Assembly (NCBI GenBank): GCA_027081565.1
Contig: JALWKG010000375.1
Coordinates: 1 to 9,520, forward strand
Source of the DNA: Helicobacteraceae bacterium
Lineage (GTDB): Bacteria; Campylobacterota; Campylobacteria; Campylobacterales; Sulfurimonadaceae
Reading direction: 5' to 3'
Length of the DNA: 9,520 nucleotides
Shown here: in pieces, positions 7,375 through 9,520 of the stretch
Layout of the letters: every line of letters begins with the position of its first letter
Position numbering within the stretch: position 1 is the first letter of the stretch
The notes under the pieces: model-generated
Database searches by the model: none
What the model was told of the DNA's origin: nothing
The model's input: only the letters and a program-made list of their open reading frames with translations
Made by a program: the position numbers and the translations under genes

Positions 7375-8258
7375 GGCTGTGTGACCCGCTTGAGCATAGT
7401 GTCGTAAAGGTGGGTGAGGGTGTCCGCTTCATGAACAGCATGAACATCATGTGGCATCAAGATCTCTTTGGCACCTGTTTTCTCTGCAATGTATTTGGCA
7501 GTTTTTGAGCTGTGGTAGACATCCTGCAGGATCAGTTTGACATTATGGGCTTTCATGTACTTTATAAGCTCAAGGGTGTGACGTGATGAAGGGTTGATAC
7601 CCGGAAGAGGCTCTATGTTACCAACACTTACCAGACCATAACGTTTGAGGAAGTAGTTAAAAAGTTCATGATACTGTATAAGCTCTGTCCCTTTCATTGG
7701 TGCCATCTCTTTTTCCCAGCGTGCCAGATTGATCTGCCACTTTTTCTCAAAGGCAGTAGCATTATTTTGATACTCAGTACTGTGATCGGGGTCCAGCTCA
7801 GAGAGACGCTGGGCAATAGCATTGGCCAGTTTAGGCATGACATAAGGATCAGTAGCATAGTGCGGGTTACCCTCGGGATGGATGTCTCCGTTGGCACGGC
7901 TCACAGTAGTGGGTTTGTTGATAAGGATAAGAAACTGACTCAGGTCTAAAAAGCCTTTGGTCCCGGGCTGTATGTGACGGTTATGCGACTGTCTGATGAG
8001 TGGCGGCATCCAACCGATCTCAAGACCGCCGCCATTGATGATAAGCAGATCGGCGCGGGAGACCTGACGGATCAGTGAAGGACGGGGTACAACAAAATGC
8101 GGATCCCAATTGCCTTTTGCAAGGGTAACGATGTCGACGTTGTCACCGCCGACAGTTTTGGTCAAGGCAGCGATGAAAGGGTAACTGACGGCGACATTGA
8201 TCTCAGCCAGAAGAGAGGTGCTCAGTAGTAATAAAGAGAGTAATAGTTTTTGCATCAT
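7371..8258 (-). CDS. Metal ABC transporter periplasmic binding protein (ZnuA/MntC-like, cluster A-I)
   Basis: A 295-residue exported protein that captures a divalent metal and delivers it to the permease encoded just downstream. The signal peptide (about 1-18) ends near LLA-EI. Family landmarks are WDPHF (His54), the HPEGNPHYATDP loop (His127 and His133) and YHELF (His197), which provide the usual three histidine positions, plus Asp residues in ILQDVYHSSK and LMPHDVH as candidates for the fourth ligand. It lacks the long His/Asp-rich mobile loop of many ZnuA proteins; only the short GDIHPEGNPH segment is there. Two adjacent ATGs could start it; the second (8253-8255) has the better 7-base spacing from AAGG at 8263-8266. 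That AAGG overlaps the stop of the outer membrane gene, implying coupling. The ATGA overlap with the permease makes them one unit. Zinc is likely, manganese possible. Confidence 0.9.
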   Translation of the reverse strand: MMQKLLLSLLLLSTSLLAEINVAVSYPFIAALTKTVGGDNVDIVTLAKGNWDPHFVVPRPSLIRQVSRADLLIINGGGLEIGWMPPLIRQSHNRHIQPGTKGFLDLSQFLILINKPTTVSRANGDIHPEGNPHYATDPYVMPKLANAIAQRLSELDPDHSTEYQNNATAFEKKWQINLARWEKEMAPMKGTELIQYHELFNYFLKRYGLVSVGNIEPLPGINPSSRHTLELIKYMKAHNVKLILQDVYHSSKTAKYIAEKTGAKEILMPHDVHAVHEADTLTHLYDTMLKRVTQP

Positions 8259-8262
8259 AAGA

Positions 8263-8266
8263 CCTT
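8263..8266 (-). promoter_or_regulatory. Ribosome-binding site of the metal-binding protein gene, overlapping the upstream stop codon
   Basis: On the - strand the sequence reads TTTTAAGGTCTTATGATG, in which the TAA stop of the outer membrane gene (8265-8267) runs directly into the AAGG Shine-Dalgarno core. Spacing is 4 bases to the first ATG and 7 to the second, favouring the second as the main start. The arrangement suggests translational coupling between the two genes. Confidence 0.5.
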
Positions 8267-9467
8267 AAAAAGTGTGTGCGCCATGGGAACCGATGGCGAG
8301 GTTGAGTTCAAGTATAAAGGTATTGATATCTTTATATTCTCCTGTGTTTGTGTCACTGAAAGCACTGTTGTGAGCATACTGGGCACGGATGCGTGAAAAC
8401 TCACTGGGGATATACTCAAGCATGGCACTGTAACGGTTGCGCATTTTGTCAGGATCCGCTATTTGCTGCGAGTCATGAAAGATGGTGTCAAAACGAAGAC
8501 CGCTGCGCCAATTTTGGTCATAGGCATAGACCAACTGGGAGTAGGCGCCGCGTTGGGTCTCATCGACTGCAGCAGATGTTGTAGTGTTATCACCTGTAGT
8601 GTTACGCTGCATTACTTCACTTTGCCAACTGAGATAGGAGTAGCTGTCAAAGTAGTTCTTGATGAGCAGGTCAGCCCCGTAGACAGTGGTCGTGCCATCA
8701 AATCCATCCACTCCAACATCATCAGCGCTCTTAGTCGCACTATGTGCTCCACTGAGTCCAAAGAGTATGGTGGCATTACTGATGTCGAAAGAGTTTTTGA
8801 GATAACCAATATAGAGTGCAGGTTCTGTAGCAGATTTGACCTCTGTATTACTGGTGGTGTCGGTAAAGCTCTCGTTGACAAAACTGCCTTCTTCACCGCT
8901 CTGCATCACCTCGACTCCCGCCATCATGTACCAGGGTGTTGGTGCGAGCCACTGTAACTGTAGACCGATATGATTGAGGCCTTCAGGGGTTAAAAAAGCG
9001 TTATAGACTAAGGGCGCGTCAGCAAAGTCCCAGACATGCTGATGTTGCTTGTTTAGACGGCCAAAATTGGACTTGAACTTTCCGCCTTTGAGCTGAAAAG
9101 ACCAAGGTAGAGAGGTGGTTATAAAGTAGGCCTCCTCTATTTCGACACCTTCTGTATTAAAGTGAAAGACACCGTCAAGTGTGAATGCCTGGTCGACATC
9201 GGAGTGTAAAGAGAGTTCCGCGTAGTTGAGGTTGAAGCCACTGTTAGCGTTGAACTCGTTGTATTCTGGCAATTCGGAGCCAGCCAATGCATAGTTTTGC
9301 ATCTCGTCATCACTGATACTGCGGTTGACGTATGAACCATCCACGATAAGAGAGATGTCCGGTACAAAGGCACTCTGATTGAAACTGGAACTGTAGTTGG
9401 TATAGGCAGATGTCTCCGCACTTAAAAGTAATGGCATCAAGGCCATGGTTAAAACTGTTTTTTTCAT
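8265..9467 (-). CDS. Outer membrane beta-barrel protein of the zinc-regulated porin/receptor type
   Basis: A 400-residue protein with a signal peptide (about 1-17, ending LLSAETS) followed by alternating amphipathic strands and a C-terminal Phe, as in outer membrane barrels. The pattern resembles proteins often annotated as zinc-regulated TonB-dependent outer membrane receptors: a YALAGSE segment, EIEEAYF, LKGGKFKSNFGRLNKQHQH, VWDFADAPLVY, LQLQWLAPT, and an ending of HGAHTF. At 400 residues, with no plug domain or TonB box that I can see, it looks more like a porin than a classical TonB receptor. His142, His144 and Asp147, and the terminal HGAH, are candidate metal contacts. It is the first gene of the operon with the metal-binding protein and permease, 6 bases upstream of the former, so it probably admits zinc or a zinc complex. 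Family recognition is from memory of sequence patterns, function from context. Confidence 0.75.
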   Translation of the reverse strand: MKKTVLTMALMPLLLSAETSAYTNYSSSFNQSAFVPDISLIVDGSYVNRSISDDEMQNYALAGSELPEYNEFNANSGFNLNYAELSLHSDVDQAFTLDGVFHFNTEGVEIEEAYFITTSLPWSFQLKGGKFKSNFGRLNKQHQHVWDFADAPLVYNAFLTPEGLNHIGLQLQWLAPTPWYMMAGVEVMQSGEEGSFVNESFTDTTSNTEVKSATEPALYIGYLKNSFDISNATILFGLSGAHSATKSADDVGVDGFDGTTTVYGADLLIKNYFDSYSYLSWQSEVMQRNTTGDNTTTSAAVDETQRGAYSQLVYAYDQNWRSGLRFDTIFHDSQQIADPDKMRNRYSAMLEYIPSEFSRIRAQYAHNSAFSDTNTGEYKDINTFILELNLAIGSHGAHTF

Positions 9468-9482
9468 AATAATCCATTATTA
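9467..9482. promoter_or_regulatory. Perfect 7-2-7 palindrome, candidate Fur/Zur-family operator at the metal operon start
   Basis: TAATAAT (9467-9473), CC, ATTATTA (9476-9482) is a perfect inverted repeat. It resembles the AT-rich 7-1-7 boxes bound by Fur, PerR and Zur repressors, differing by one extra central base. It begins at the first base of the outer membrane gene's ATG on the - strand, and its central GG forms the weak GGA ribosome-binding core. A repressor bound here could block transcription elongation or initiation, and the RNA hairpin could mask the ribosome-binding site. Zinc regulation is inferred from the genes downstream. AT-rich palindromes also arise by chance. Confidence 0.4.
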
Positions 9483-9520
9483 CTACATAAAGATAGGTAG
9501 TATTAGTATTGTAAATTGTT
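9483..9520 (-). promoter_or_regulatory. Upstream region of the metal operon, probable promoter
   Basis: The last 38 bases lie upstream of the outer membrane gene and are AT-rich. On the - strand TACAAT (complement of 9508-9513) is a five-of-six match to a -10 element and would place the transcription start roughly 25-35 bases before the ATG. Any -35 element would lie at or past the window edge. No gene is visible here. Confidence 0.25.

Noticed and set aside
8463..8957. 164-residue open frame on the + strand
   Set aside because: It lies antisense to the outer membrane barrel gene, which has a signal peptide, family-like motifs and operon context; the + strand product has no recognisable features.
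1..9520. CRISPR array, insertion sequence, tRNA or phage genes
   Set aside because: No regularly spaced repeats, transposase-like frames, flanking inverted repeats or cloverleaf-like segments were noticed; nearly all the sequence is covered by ordinary coding genes.

Overview
The window reads like chromosomal DNA of a free-living member of the Campylobacterota (Sulfurimonas/Sulfurovum type). This is inferred from moderate to low GC, Lys/Glu-rich proteins, tight gene packing, a giant multi-sensor hybrid kinase paired with an HD-GYP regulator, and the style of the outer membrane and periplasmic proteins. No rRNA or other marker gene is present to fix the taxonomy. I see no mobile element, CRISPR array or RNA gene.

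Left end (1-1000): the C-terminus of a pentapeptide-repeat protein on the + strand faces a secreted VanX/DdpX-type D-Ala-D-Ala dipeptidase on the - strand. The short gap between them holds an imperfect palindrome. The dipeptidase diverges from the next operon across an AT-rich region of about 80 bp.

Signalling operon (1001-6628, + strand): a receiver/HD-GYP cyclic-di-GMP phosphodiesterase-type regulator comes first. It overlaps the start of a hybrid histidine kinase of about 1420 residues with three tandem periplasmic solute-binding-like domains, a transmembrane helix, PAS, HisKA, HATPase_c, a receiver and a degenerate phosphotransfer-like tail. A 112-residue acidic protein of unknown function follows 17 bp later. 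The likely logic is periplasmic ligand sensing, then phosphorelay, then change in c-di-GMP. The HD-GYP gene carries an in-frame amber codon (1052-1054) after 17 codons. This separates the receiver's acidic Asp pair from the rest of the protein, so the regulator is either a pseudogene, a truncated product made by re-initiation at 1061, or a sequencing or strain-specific error.

Metal-uptake operon (6625-9467, - strand): transcription order is an outer membrane beta-barrel protein of the zinc-regulated type, then a ZnuA-like periplasmic metal-binding protein, then a ZnuB-like ABC-3 permease. Gene junctions are very tight (6 bp gap, then a 4 bp ATGA overlap). No ATPase gene is in the window. A perfect 7-2-7 palindrome resembling a Fur/Zur-family operator overlaps the start codon and ribosome-binding region of the first gene. 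The two operons converge with stop codons sharing a TTAA.
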